DNA from: Globisporangium splendens
Lineage: Eukaryota > Oomycota > Peronosporomycetes > Pythiales > Pythiaceae
Direction of reading: 5' to 3'
Assembly: GCA_006386115.1 (NCBI GenBank)
Contig: VFIW01000062.1
Coordinates: forward strand, 186,001-250,000
DNA: 64,000 bases
Below the pieces are notes generated by a model. The model worked only from the letters and a program-made list of their open reading frames with translations. It made no database searches and was not told the origin of the DNA. Both the position numbers and the translations under genes were made by a program. Positions 30,288 to 40,813 of this stretch are shown here, in pieces; position 1 is the stretch's first letter; each line of letters opens with the position of its first letter.

Positions 30288-32316
30288 CCCGTTTTTTTTA
30301 GGTTTTTCGTAAATTGCCATTGAAGTGAGCGATCAGTTCAACGGGTGGAAATTCGTGACGCGAGAAATACGGCGAAATCCAAAAAAACCTGCTCATAGTG
30401 AAATATTACGATGCCAAGTGACAGCGACTCGGAGTGGGTGGAGGAGGACAGCGCGTAGGCCGGCTCCTCGGACGATGTAGGTGCGCCGTCCCCGCATCCG
30501 TCTCTACGTGTGGCCGCGCCGGAGCAAGAGGCTGGGAGCATGATTGACATGCTAGTGGACGAGCGCCAAGTGTCGGTGACGATCATGCGGCTCGAAGCCG
30601 TCGTTTGCTGCTCAAAGATGTGCTTCGTGGGGAAGCGCGCGGCCGTGCGCAACTTCCTTCCGTCCTTGGAGTCCATGACCAAGGAGGAACGCCGAGCGTT
30701 GAAACTCACAGCTCTGGCCATGTGCGCCGTGATGGAGGACAAACCCAAGAAGGGCAACAAGAACGAGCGCGAACGTTTTACCTACTACGTGCCGTTCGTC
30801 GGAGCTGTATGTAAGACCACGTTCGAGAGCATTTATAACATCAGCCACAGGACACTGCATCTGTATCGGAAGCGCGTGCGCGATGACATTGTGGTGCCCA
30901 AAATCCACGGCGGTCACGACAACGCGAACGCCAACGCGCTGGACGAGAGCCTGCTGGCGGCGTGGTATGTCGACTTTGCAGAGAATATCGGAGATGTCGT
31001 GCCTGTTCGAGTGCGGCGTGGTGGAATCCAGGACGGCACACGCCGTCGGTACTTTTCGTACGATGAGTACACGCTGCTTCCTCCGCAGTTCACGTGGGAC
31101 AAGCTGCTGGATGAGTACATAAAGTACTTGGACGACAACTACAAGGACACCCCACGCCTGTCCCGCACCTCATTCATACGCATTCTGTTCAAACAATGCC
31201 CCAAGATCAAGATTCGCTCTGGCCGTGACCAAGTTTGTGACCAGTGTGCAATCTATCGAAGTGCAATCGCCCCGGATGCCGGCGCAAAAGACACAGAAGT
31301 GTTCGGCGAGCACCTCGTCGACGCGAAACCTCTCAGGTGGTTGTGATTTTGTAGAATGTTAGGTGTAATGAGTGAGTCTTACGTATTGACACTAACGTAT
31401 TATGGGCTTGTATGTATAGAACGGAGTACAAGATCGACACAGCCCAGGCTGCCAACAACAAGCTCGTGTTCGTCATGGATTTCTCGGAGAATTTGACCAT
31501 CCCGCATGTACCAGACACACCGTCCGCTTGGTACTTCCTATCATTGTTCTCAGTGTCCATGTTCGGGGTGTATTGTGCGAACGATGAAACGCACACCCAC
31601 TTCCTATACTCCGAGAGGAAGGGGGGCAAAGGTGCCGACGAGGTCATTAGCATGTTGCACCACAAGCTAGACCTTCACGGCGTTTTTGATGTCGCGTTTG
31701 CCGATCCAGACGAGCCGCTGATGCAGGATAAGTCCGTGGTGGTGTGGTGTGATAACTGTGGAGGCCAGAACAAGAACTCCTACCTGATTTGGTATCTACT
31801 TTTCCTGGTGGAACACGGGGTGCTGCAAACGGCGTGCCTAAAATTCTTCATGAAGGGCCACACCAAGAACGCCTGTGACCGAGGATTCGGTCACGTCAAG
31901 CGTCACATGGCGAAAGCAGCATGCTGGGATATACACACGCTCATCAAGGCCGTTGAAGAGTCGGCGACGTCGATCCAAGCGATCAATTTGGACGCGACGG
32001 AACAGCCATTCTGGTCATTCAAAACCTACTTTCAGCCGCGATACAAGAAGTTAATGGGCATCCAGAGATTCCAGGTGTTCACGATGAGTCGTGACGCACC
32101 TGGACGTGTGGAGTGCAAGCGCACTCCGACATCTGAACCTACTGTCCTAGATCTACGGCGCAGGACGACACCTCGGCGCCCACGGCGGAGACCAGCACTA
32201 TGGCGGCGTTTGGAGAGACTTGGCGATCAATTCCAAAGGCGGACGACCCTCCTCTGAATCCTGAAAAGCAACTTGACCTCTTCCGGAAGATTCGACCCTT
32301 CGAACCACCAGAATTC

Positions 32317-32321
32317 AATAA
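32317..32321 (+). repeat. 5-bp target site duplication, left
   Basis: AATAA just before the left LTR; the identical AATAA follows the right LTR at 39958-39962. Confidence 0.9.
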
Positions 32322-32970
32322 TGTAATGGGCTCTAACCAGCCATTACATGAAGGTGGATCTGTCCTCAGATCTAGTGTGTCACACACCACCTTCAGCGTG
32401 CATTGTGGAGACACATATAACAAAGGGATTACGGTAATACAGTCCCCACATGCACGTGTGACGTCAGAAGATGACGTCACGAGTGTTCTCTGTGCTGATC
32501 AGTGCAGAATGTTGTTCTCATGTACTAATCAGTACTGAGCAATGACATCCATGTACTAATCAAGTACTGAGTGATGGTTCCTGCTTGGGAAACTGGACTG
32601 GCGACGAGACCGACGTGTCTCTGCCACCTGAAGTGAGTGGCGCGAGCCAATCACTTTGCAGGGATTTTATACAAGACTTGAAGTTCAAGCTTCTCGAAGA
32701 TCCCGTAGGTTCAACCTCAGTGTACCCAAGGTTTTATATATCAGATTCATAGGTTTTATTGTGTATATTTAGGTTTTAGTTATAAAACCTCTAGGATCCC
32801 TTGGGGTTCATTAGCAAGTAGCGACAGGAACCATAACCTTTTCAATTCAGTTGCAAATTTTCCTCCAAGCCCTCAAGTCTTCTTCCTCCCTCCAAGTCGG
32901 GAGATCGCTTCCTCTGGCACAAGCGTGTGTGCCGTGTTTGAGGGACTGTTTGGAACAGCGCCCTCTTACA
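32322..32970 (+). repeat. left LTR
   Basis: Starts TGTAATGGGC and ends CCCTCTTACA. It contains two TGACGTCA octamers (32459-32466 and 32472-32479), which are CRE/bZIP-type sites. It also has a tandem pair of ATGTACTAATCA(A)GTACTGAG near 32519-32570 and a TTTTATATAT box near 32743. These are plausible promoter elements for the element's transcript. Confidence 0.92.
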
Positions 32971-32972
32971 CC

Positions 32973-32990
32973 TGGTAGCACTTCGAGCGG
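32973..32990 (+). promoter_or_regulatory. candidate tRNA primer-binding site
   Basis: TGGTAGCACTTCGAGCGG lies two bases after the left LTR. The TGG start fits the CCA end of a tRNA. The tRNA species is not identified. Confidence 0.5.
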
Positions 32991-33090
32991 TCCTTCCAAC
33001 GACCCAGTGAAGTGAAGAGGTTTGACGACGCGGCTTTAAGCACGTCGAGCATTCCTGTCCGAAGACCCTGCGAGCATCCTTGTTTGGAAC

Positions 33091-34120
33091 ATGGATGCTA
33101 CAGGAACCCCACTCGGTCCAGCAGTACCGGAAACTGTCGAGTTGACTATTGAGGGTTTCCCTCATCTGTCTTCTCATGAGTGGATGGCGCTTGAGCGCAT
33201 GCGAGATGTCATCGGAGAGGCTGCTGTGGTCAGTCTGCTTCGATCGGCGTCTCCGGAGGACCAGAAGAGCGCGGTGGTCAGCTTCATGCACCACGAGATC
33301 ATGTCCTCCCGGAAGCAGGTCGCAACCCCTGTTTCCTCACTCAGGACGGTGCCACTGAAGCTTGACGTCTCTCCGTATCGCGGCGGAGAGAACGAACCTC
33401 TCTCACGATGGTTCGTCGAGTTGGATGCAGCGATCACTGCAAGACAACTGCGAGACCCTTCGCAGCAAGTGTTGTTCGCGATGTCCAACCTTGCGGGTCG
33501 TGCGAAGAGCTGGGCGTATGGCAAGCGTTTAGTCGATCTAAACTGCTTCCCCAGCTACGACCACTTCAAGACTGAACTCAAGAAGGCGTTTGAACCTCCA
33601 CAGAGTGAGTTCCGTGCACGCGCCGAGTTCCTCAAGCTTCGTCAAGGCCGTTTCGACCTTCACTCGTATGCACAACGTGCTCGCTACTTGGTATCGAGCA
33701 TCGTTGACGAGCCGATTGACGTTCATGACGGGTCTGAACGATGGTCCGATTCGGAACCAACTGTTCCGCGAGTACCCCAAGACGCTGGACGAAGCCATCG
33801 AACGTGCGATGCAAGAAGAGTTCAGCATCAAGCAAGCAAAGTTCCATGGGTTTGCGTCGAGACCAATGCGGGAATCAAATGCCGTGTATGGCGGTCCCGA
33901 GCCCATGGACATCTCGTACATTTCCACGCCTGGAAATGAGCGTCCTCGCAACGATGGGAAGTGTTTCCGTTGCGGGAAGCCGGGTCATATTGCTCGGAAC
34001 TGCAAGGTGTCTTTGCCGGGTCGGCAAACGACACAGGGTGCTCGTTCGAACAACCACGATCGTTCTTACGGTCGTCGGTTCGAGCGGTCACCTGGGCCAA
34101 AAAACGGGAATGGACAGTAG
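33091..34120 (+). pseudogene. gag of the Ty3 element (frameshifted)
   Basis: Starts at ATG 33091 in frame 1 with a retrotransposon gag region (PLSRWFVELDAAI, LAGRAKSWAYGKRL, FKTELKKAFEPPQ). Near 33720-33728 the frame changes to frame 2, continuing MTGLNDGPIRNQLFREYPKT. The zinc knuckle CFRCGKPGHIARNC follows, and the stop is at 34118-34120. The single-base lesion would prevent a full capsid protein. The downstream protease-RT frame is frame 0, overlapping the gag end, so a frameshift or re-initiation step was probably used for pol. Confidence 0.85.
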
Positions 34121-34217
34121 GGGCGGGGCCTCCTACTGGCCCGGAAAAGAGGACTGTGGACGTTGTGGAGACACAGGACTCTGGCCCCTTGTGCATCAAG
34201 CACATGCAGTTTCCACT

Positions 34218-37200
34218 ATGAGTGAGAAGAGTGTCAGTCAAACGTCAAGTTTGATCGTTCACAAAGTTCATGTAGACGGTATTGCAATGCCTCTACGAGC
34301 TTTGGTTGACACTGGTGCGTCGAACAACTTTGTTCGAAATGAAGTGATCGTCAGGCATGGTGTCTTCGTGCCTGATGCGAATGAAGAGAAGACAATGATT
34401 GTCCGGTTGGCAAATGGGTCAACTGTGAAGATGCCGAAGCGCGTGGTGCGCTTGGCAATCAAGTGTGAAGATTTCCGAGGTGAAGACGAGTTTATTTTAC
34501 TCGACCTCGATGACAAGTTTGACATCATCCTGGGCATGCCGTGGTTGAAGCGTTACCAACCTAGCATTGACTGGATGAATATGAAGATCTCCGTTGACAA
34601 GTCACGCGATGTTGACTTGTGCTGCACAACAACGGATGAAGTGGTATGGGTGTATACATCTGTGGAAGAGATCCCAGATGACCCTTGTGATATTGCGGTG
34701 TGCGATGGCCCCCCGTGTTCACAAGCGGTACCCATTTTGAAGACGACGAACGGAGGTGGAGCAGTCAGGCGCCAGAAAAAGACTGTCTCCTTTGCCATCG
34801 ACGACGAGAAGGTTCGCGATGGCGTTGACAAGAGTGAATGGAAGTGGAACAAACACCCTTCCCAAAACAAGAAGAAGACCAGCAAGAGAAGTTTTTCGCC
34901 AAGATTTTTAAGTACCCCTGATCAAGGTACAAGTGGTGATGACGAAGGGAGTGTCCAAGCACAAGACATTCCAAGCGAGTTTGTGAATATCGCAGTCTAC
35001 AATGAAGAAGGTGACGTGGATGTAATCCGTCACGTGAAGATTGAAAATCCTCCAAGTTCAGTCGAAGAGTTGATTTCCTTGCCATCGATGAGCAAGAAGA
35101 CACTGGAGCGCAGCCTAGCGAGAGGCGATATTGCGCAGGTGTGTGTGATCGTCGAAATGGTCGACGAAGGCTTCGTCAACACAGCATCGAGTGCGGATGC
35201 AGATGTGTTGGACGAAAAGACACGGAAGGAAAGGTTCGAGGAGCAGTCGTGGGACGCTCTCAAGAAGAACCCCGTGTATGCGCTTGCCAGGGAATATGAA
35301 GACATTTTCCCTGACAAGGTGCCGGACGAATTGCCATTCGACAGAGGCATTCGTCACGAGATTGATGTACTTCCTGGCACGAAGTACTGCATCACAAGGC
35401 AGTGGCCGTTGCCAAAGGAACAAGTCGAGGCGATCGACGAGTTCTTTGCACAACGTGCTAAGGCTGGTCATGTGCGGGAGAGCAAGTCTCCGCATTGCAG
35501 CCCCACTTTCTGTGTGAAGAAGGCAACTGGAGGTTGGCGCATTGTTCACGCTTTCAACAAGCTGAACGACGCGACAATTCCGGCCCAGACTCCGGTTCCA
35601 CGCAAGGACATGATCCTTGATGGAATGGTTGGCAGCACCGTCTTCAGTGCTATCGATCTGAAAGATGGGTTCTATCAGATTCGAATGCGCGAAGACGATG
35701 TTCCACTAACCGCAGTGAGTACCCCGAGTGGTATGCTGTGGGAATGGTTAGTGATGCCACAGGGACTGAAGAATGCTCCTGCGACCTTCAATCGAATGGT
35801 CACGAACGTTCTTCGTCCTCTGCGAACATTTGCACCAAGTTACTTTGACGATATTTTCGTTCATAGTAAGGCCACGAATGGGAAGTCTGATGTCGATGTT
35901 CATCTCGATCATCTTCGTCAAGTTTTCCAGGTCATGCGTGAGAACAAACTCTACGCAAACTTGAAGAAGTGCATGTTCTTCGCCCCCGAGATCCCTGTTC
36001 TCGGTTGTTTTGTGGGCAAGAGCGGTGTTCGAGTCAATCCGGAGAAGGTCAAAGCTATTGACGATTGGCCAGTGCCTCAGAATGTCAAACAGCTGCGACA
36101 ATGGTTGGGTCTAGCCAACTACTTGCACAAGTACACGCGCAATTATGCAGCGTTGGTGCAACCCCTCACACAGCTCTTGAAGAAAGACGTTGAGTGGAAG
36201 TGGTCGAAAGACCATGAGACGGCGTTCGAAGAAGTCAAGAGGAGTCTTCGAGAAGCTCCTGTGTTGGCTCTGCCAAACCACGACAAGCCGTTCCACGTCG
36301 TCTGCGATGCGAGCGACTATGCCATCGGTTGCGCATTGATGCAACACGATGATGAGGGTCATGAGCGAGTTGTGTCGTATCAGTCACGACAACTCCGACC
36401 CGCAGAACGGAACTACCCAGTTCACGACAAGGAACTTCTGGCGATGAAGTATTCTTTGGTCAAGTTCCGTGTGTATCTGCTTGGCGAGGAGCGCTTTGCT
36501 ATCTACACTGATCACGCATCTCTGCGTACGGCAGTGAAGACTCCTCATTTGTCGCAAAGAATGGCGAGATGGTTCTCCTTCTTTGCAGAGTACAACTTCG
36601 TTGTACACTACAAGCCAGGCAAGACGAACATCTTAGCCGATGCGCTGTCAAGACGTCCGGATTACGATCCGAAGACCAAGAGTGAAGACACGGACGGAGC
36701 GTGTCGACTCTGTGAAGATGTTCAAGCGATCGCGGTGCGAGCTACGACTACAGTGCGAGAAGAGATCGTCGAAGGGTACAAGTCTGACGAAACATGTCAG
36801 GACTTGTTGAAGTACTTCAAGGACCCTTCCGACAAAGCACTGCAAGGTCTTCCGTCGCGCACAAGATCGCGAGTTCACCGCTTCCGAGTACACAATGGGT
36901 TGTTGTACTATGCGGTCGAACAAGGGGATACAGCAAGGGTTGTTGTTCCCAACGACGAAGGTCTGCGTCATCGACTCTTGTATGAGTACCATGACAGTCC
37001 TTCGGGTGGCCATCTCGGACGTGAGAAAACGTTTCTCAGTCTTTCCCGGGATTACTACTGGCCACACATGTACAAGTGGGTACGCAAGTATGTGAGGACT
37101 TGCGAGATCTGCCAGCGAGTGAAACCTTCTGGTTCCACGCAGGCTCCACTTCGTTCATTGGCTGTCCCATCGGATAGTTGGAAGTCTGTGAGTATGGATT

Positions 37201-38887
37201 TCATATTCGGACTTCCAAGAGACACACATGGACGCAATGGCATCCTTGTGTTTGTGGACCGATTCAGCAAGATGGTTCATCTTGCGCCTGTTTCGGACAA
37301 GATCTCTGCTGAGAAGACTGCCAAGGTCTTTGTAGACGTCGTATTCCGTCTACACGGACTACCAGTCGAGATCGTGTCTGACCGTGACACCCGTTTCACG
37401 TCCAAGTTCTGGCGTGCACTGTTCGGACTTCTGGACACCAAGTTGTCCATGTCAACAGCGGCACACCCTGAAACGGACGGTCAAACAGAGCGAGTGAATC
37501 GTGTCCTCGAAGACGTGTTGCGCAGCTACGCAACGTCTTTCAAAGAGTGGAGCGACTATCTCCCTCTTGCCGAGTTTGCGTTGAACAACTCCACGCATGT
37601 CTCGACAGGTCACTCTCCATTTTATGTGAACTATGGCATTCATCCCTCGAGTGCCTGCTTCCATAATGGGTGAGGTCTCTACCTTAAGTGGGGGAGGGAC
37701 TCCGGCTCATGGTAACAAGCCGAAGTCGTCTTACGACCTGAATGCTGCTTCCGAGTTGAAAGCCAATTTTGACTCGATGAAACCCCTCGACGACCTAACA
37801 AGTCGTGAAGGGCAGCAAGTCGATGACTTTGTTGTGAGGAGACAAGCCGTTGTGAGGTTTGTTCGAGACGCAATCGCAAAGGCTCAGGATCTGCAAAAGG
37901 AACAAGCAGACAAGAGCGGAAGGAAGAACAAGCAAGTGTATAAGATCAATGATCTTGTATTAGCTTAGCACGGCGAACCTGCCTGAACATGCAGTGTCCA
38001 ACTTGGGAAGCTCCAAGCTTCTGCCAAGGTTCATCGGACCGTTCAAGGTAGTGAAATGCAATGGTGATGCCTACACGCTAGACATACCTACACGCATGCG
38101 TCTACACCCGACATTTTATGTGGGTAGACTAAAGCCTTACCTTCCAAGTGGATCTGCGGATCCTACGAGATCTTCCGCAAACGATCGAGCTGATCGTGAA
38201 GTTTCTCCACTTGATTGCGAAGAGCAAACAGCTCATCGCTCTGGAGATTCTTCTCGGCGTACAGGAGTTGCAGGACGTCGAAGGATTGGTCCTTCACTGC
38301 CTCCAACGCTTGAAGACGAGAATGGTACTCGCCACGAAGTACCTCGAGAGCCGAACCTGCCTCTTCCACAGAGCGCAACAGGCGATCGTGAGCCAACTCG
38401 CGAGACTTCTCGTTCTTCTGGAGTCGAACAAGTTCGTCCTGAACCTGTTGGAACCGTTCCTCGAAACGGGACTCCAAAGCCGAACACTGGACAGAACCTT
38501 CTGTCAGACGTCGATCTTCGACTCATGATCGGCGACAAGGTTCTCGAGACTCTCGCAGCGTTCCTCAAGCGTCGAACAACGCTGCTGCAAAGCCTCGATT
38601 TGCCCACGATGAGCACTCTTCCACTTCCAGAGTCGCTCAATCGTTTTCTCGTTCAGCCCCACCCCCGTTGTTAGACTCTCAGGGAGAGCATCGCTGGGTG
38701 GTTGAGTCGATTGTTGATCATGAAGATCGACCGACTCATCGTCGAGGAAAGAAGCAGGTTGAACCATCAACGCTTCTACAGAGTTCGGTGGCGTGGATAT
38801 CCACCGAGCTCGGACACGTGGGAGCCTCGTCAGACATTGGAGTCTGATGTTCCCGACGTGGTCCGCAGCTATGAGAACTGCTTGTAG
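34218..38887 (+). pseudogene. pol of the Ty3 element: protease, RT, RNase H, integrase, chromodomain
   Basis: Open from before 34218 (first ATG, MSEKSVSQTSS) to 37673. Aspartic protease LVDTGASNNF lies near residue 30. RT has LKDGFYQIRM and YFDDIFV at 35841 (near residue 541). RNase H has VCDASDYAIG and YTDHASL and ends at ADALSRRPDY. Integrase has an HxxxH/CxxC zinc site (SGGHLGREKT, CEICQRV), then catalytic D, D and E in SMDFIFG, VSDRDTRF and DGQTERVNRVLE. Near 37647, 37963, 38515 and 38757 the frame changes; across these come the C-terminal LLPRFIGPFKV block and a chromodomain (WVVESIVDHEDR, then FYRVRWRGYPPSSDTWEP), stop at 38885-38887. Chromodomains steer insertion to marked chromatin. 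A long low-complexity linker (about 38160-38660) precedes it. Confidence 0.9.
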
Positions 38888-39230
38888 CGTCGCCAGGGGC
38901 GACACTACGACGACCAGAGCTACGGTTCGCTCTGTCGTCAGCGGGAGTTCTTCTTTGGGCACGAGCATTGCCACGACGAAGAAGACGCTCCATTTTGTTC
39001 TCATTCTCAAGACGAACAAATGTTCGCCATGAGTCTCTCTGGGCTGCGATGTGTTGGTTCGGATCATCGCGATCGTTGATCCGACGCCAACTGAAGAACC
39101 GCTCCTTGTAGAACTCGAGCTCCCCCTTCTTCTTCAGAATGGGAGAGATGTCGAAGAGTTCTGGAGCTGTCTGCTGTCGCTTGGACGACGGACGTTCTTC
39201 ACGGTTCACTTGGTCACTTGGTCGCTTCAT
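38163..39230 (-). pseudogene. antisense coiled-coil ORF in the Ty3 element
   Basis: On the strand opposite pol, an ATG at 39230 (MKRPSDQVNREERPSSKRQQ) opens a frame running to 38736. It is continued in a second frame to 38504 (DHESKIDV) and a third to TAG 38163-38165, about 356 codons in all. The first part is basic and nuclear-signal-like. The last 100 residues have strong heptads (FQQVQDELVRLQKNEK, LFALRNQVEKLHDQLDRL). The two frame changes (about 38515 and 38757) fall where the sense pol frame also breaks, so two single-base lesions would explain both. About 340 bp (38888-39230) lie outside the sense ORF. An open frame to 39329 would start inside the right LTR. No homologue is known to me. 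Confidence 0.5.
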
Positions 39231-39293
39231 TGCCAATTGCAAAGTGAACTGCTCCGAAAGGTCTGCAAAAGTACGCAAGGTACTTGTGACTTT

Positions 39294-39306
39294 AAGGAGG
39301 GGATGA
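39294..39306 (+). promoter_or_regulatory. polypurine tract
   Basis: AAGGAGGGGATGA ends directly at the first base of the right LTR, as expected for plus-strand priming. Confidence 0.75.
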
Positions 39307-39957
39307 TGTAATGGGCTATAACCAGCCATTACATGAAGGTGGATCTGTTCCCAGATCTAGTGTGTCACACACCACCTTCAGCGTGCATTGTGGAGACACA
39401 AATAACAAAGGGATTACGGTAATACAGTCCCCACATGCACGTGTGACGTCATCGAAGATGACGTCACGAGTGTTCTCTGTGCTGATCAGTGCAGAATGTT
39501 GTTCTCATGTACTAATCAGTACTGAGCAATGACATCCATGTACTAATCAAGTACTGAGTGATGGTTCCTGCTTGGGAAACTGGACTGGCGACGAGACCGA
39601 CGTGTCTCTGCCACCTGGAGTGAGTGGCGCGAGCCAATCACTTTGCAGGGATTTTATACAAGACTTGAAGTTCAAGCTTCTCGAAGATCCCGTAGGTTCA
39701 ACCTCAGTGTACCCAAGGTTTTATATATCAGATTCATAGGTTTTATTGTGTATATTTAGGTTTTAGTTATAAAACCTGTAGGATCCCTTGGGGTTCATTA
39801 GTAAGTAGCGACAGGAACCATAACCTTTTCAATTCAGTTGCAAATTTTCCTCCAAGCCCTCAAGTCTTCTTCCTCCCTCCAAGTCGGGAGATCGCTTCCT
39901 CTGGCACAAGCGTGTGTGCCGTGATTGAGGGACTGTTGTTAACAGCGCCCTCTTACA
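39307..39957 (+). repeat. right LTR
   Basis: 651 bp, same ends as the left LTR. It has a 2-bp insertion between the two TGACGTCA sites and about eleven substitutions relative to the left copy. AATAA follows at 39958-39962. Confidence 0.92.
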
Positions 39958-39962
39958 AATAA
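39958..39962 (+). repeat. 5-bp target site duplication, right
   Basis: AATAA, identical to 32317-32321. Confidence 0.9.
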
Positions 39963-40428
39963 TGATCCCCTGTACGCGAAGCCTCCTGAAAACATTCAGC
40001 AGCAAGCTCGGGAGACCAAGCGTAGCCGGCGCCAACGGATGGACGCCAAGCGCAGAATGGTGGACGAGGGCGAAAGTAAGGAGAGCACTGTGTGAGAGTT
40101 AGTGATACTTTTGGATAGTTGGTCAGATCAGTTAGTGATACTTTCAATTGGTTGGTTTCATTTTGGTGGCACCTTCAAATTCAAATTTGGAGCACTTATA
40201 GCTAGGTTTACGCTGTTTTGACAAAGGAATTAGAAAGTGCAGAGACGCTTTAGTATAGATTTCCATTCACCGCGAATTTGGAAATTTATTTATTGACCGA
40301 GTGTCTTGCGGTTAAACGTCCATAGCTATTTCAAAAATTTGAATTTCGCGCCATTCGACAGCTCAAATTGAAGCCAAGAGTGTGCTGATTTAGGACATGT
40401 GCGTCGTTGAATAACCTCAAAAAGCCCT

Positions 40429-40457
40429 TAGTGATACTTTCGTTTGGTTTGGACTCA
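40429..40457 (-). repeat. right terminal inverted repeat of the DNA transposon
   Basis: TAGTGATACTTT at its inner side and TTTGGACTCA at its outer end; inverted match to 30259-30287. It is followed by AATGAAA, a near match to the left flank. Confidence 0.75.
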
Positions 40458-40813
40458 AATGAAACAGTGGGATACCGGTTGTCAATGGATAAATCCCGGT
40501 TTTGAAGCAGTATCTGAGAATTCGCAGATTTTTGGTGATCAACACACACGATTTGAGTGAGTATCTCATGTCAAAAATGTACCTTTCCTGACAGTTCATT
40601 GGCCAAATTCCATCTGACTGAGCGTTCATTGGTTAAAAGCATCAGACAATCATCAGATTCAACCCATCCAACACCAAAAATGTACCCAAAAGAAATCCGT
40701 CCTCTGTTTTTGCCAGCAAGCAAGCGACATCAACCCAGAACGAGAATGTGCGCTCTCTTCAGCTGCGACACTGTGTGTGCACTGAGGCATCTCTTCAATC
40801 GTCGACCTTGGAG
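40458..40813 (+). other. upstream region of the ankyrin-like gene
   Basis: 356 bases between the transposon end and the ATG at 40814. It must hold the promoter. CATTGGCCAAATTCCATCTG resembles a CCAAT-type box near 40600, otherwise nothing is distinctive. Confidence 0.35.

Larger units (their letters stand above)
32322..39957 (+). mobile_element. Ty3/gypsy chromovirus-type LTR retrotransposon (7636 bp, degenerate)
   Basis: Complete element: LTRs of 649 and 651 bp (TGTAATGG...CTTACA), AATAA target duplications, a primer-binding-like TGGTAGCA two bases after the left LTR, and a purine-rich AAGGAGGGGATGA tract before the right LTR. Coding order is gag with CCHC knuckle, protease, RT, RNase H, integrase and chromodomain, so it is Ty3-type rather than copia-type. 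The LTRs differ by about eleven substitutions and one 2-bp indel that I could count, so insertion is not very recent. Frameshifts near 33725, 37647, 37963, 38515 and 38757 mean it is probably non-autonomous. It lies inside the DUF7869 gene. Confidence 0.93.
30411..40095 (+). pseudogene. DUF7869-like (DDE/RNase H fold) transposase gene, disrupted
   Basis: Parts: 30411-31336, intron 31337-31419 (83 bp), 31420-32321, then 39963-40095 beyond the Ty3 insertion. The ATG at 30411 is followed by a TAG at codon 16 (30456-30458); the frame is then open to the intron, so a shorter product from ATG 30540 is possible. An N-terminal helical, DNA-binding-like part is followed by a zinc-knuckle-like VCDQCAIYRSA. 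The catalytic region has FVMDFSENL, VVWCDNCGGQNKN and GHTKNACDRGFGHVK, giving plausible acidic residues. A frameshift near 32150 precedes KQLDLFRKIRPFEPPEFNN. This joins directly to DPLYAKPPENIQQQ after the insertion and ends at TGA 40093-40095. The protein would act in the nucleus on its own TIRs. Confidence 0.75.
30259..40457 (+). mobile_element. TIR DNA transposon with a DUF7869-like gene, split by a Ty3 element
   Basis: A 29-bp sequence beginning TGAGTCCAATCCAATC (30259-30287) recurs inverted at 40429-40457 (ending TTGGTTTGGACTCA), with 25 of 29 bases matching. Flanks GATGAAA and AATGAAA match 6 of 7. The only gene between the ends is the DUF7869-like one. Removing the Ty3 insertion and one copy of its AATAA duplication leaves about 2.56 kb and restores the 3' end of that gene. 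Copies of TTAGTGATACTTT, the inner part of the TIR, recur at about 40099 and 40132. The superfamily is not assigned. The element is probably inactive. Confidence 0.75.

Noticed and set aside
32842..33294. Minus ORF across the left LTR and gag start
   Set aside because: Spans the LTR boundary and has Arg/Ser-rich shadow composition; no heptads or domain, unlike the 3' antisense ORF.
38148..38528. Leu-rich plus-strand ORF in the pol C-terminal region
   Set aside because: It is the complement of the antisense coiled-coil and not in the frame that connects integrase with the chromodomain.
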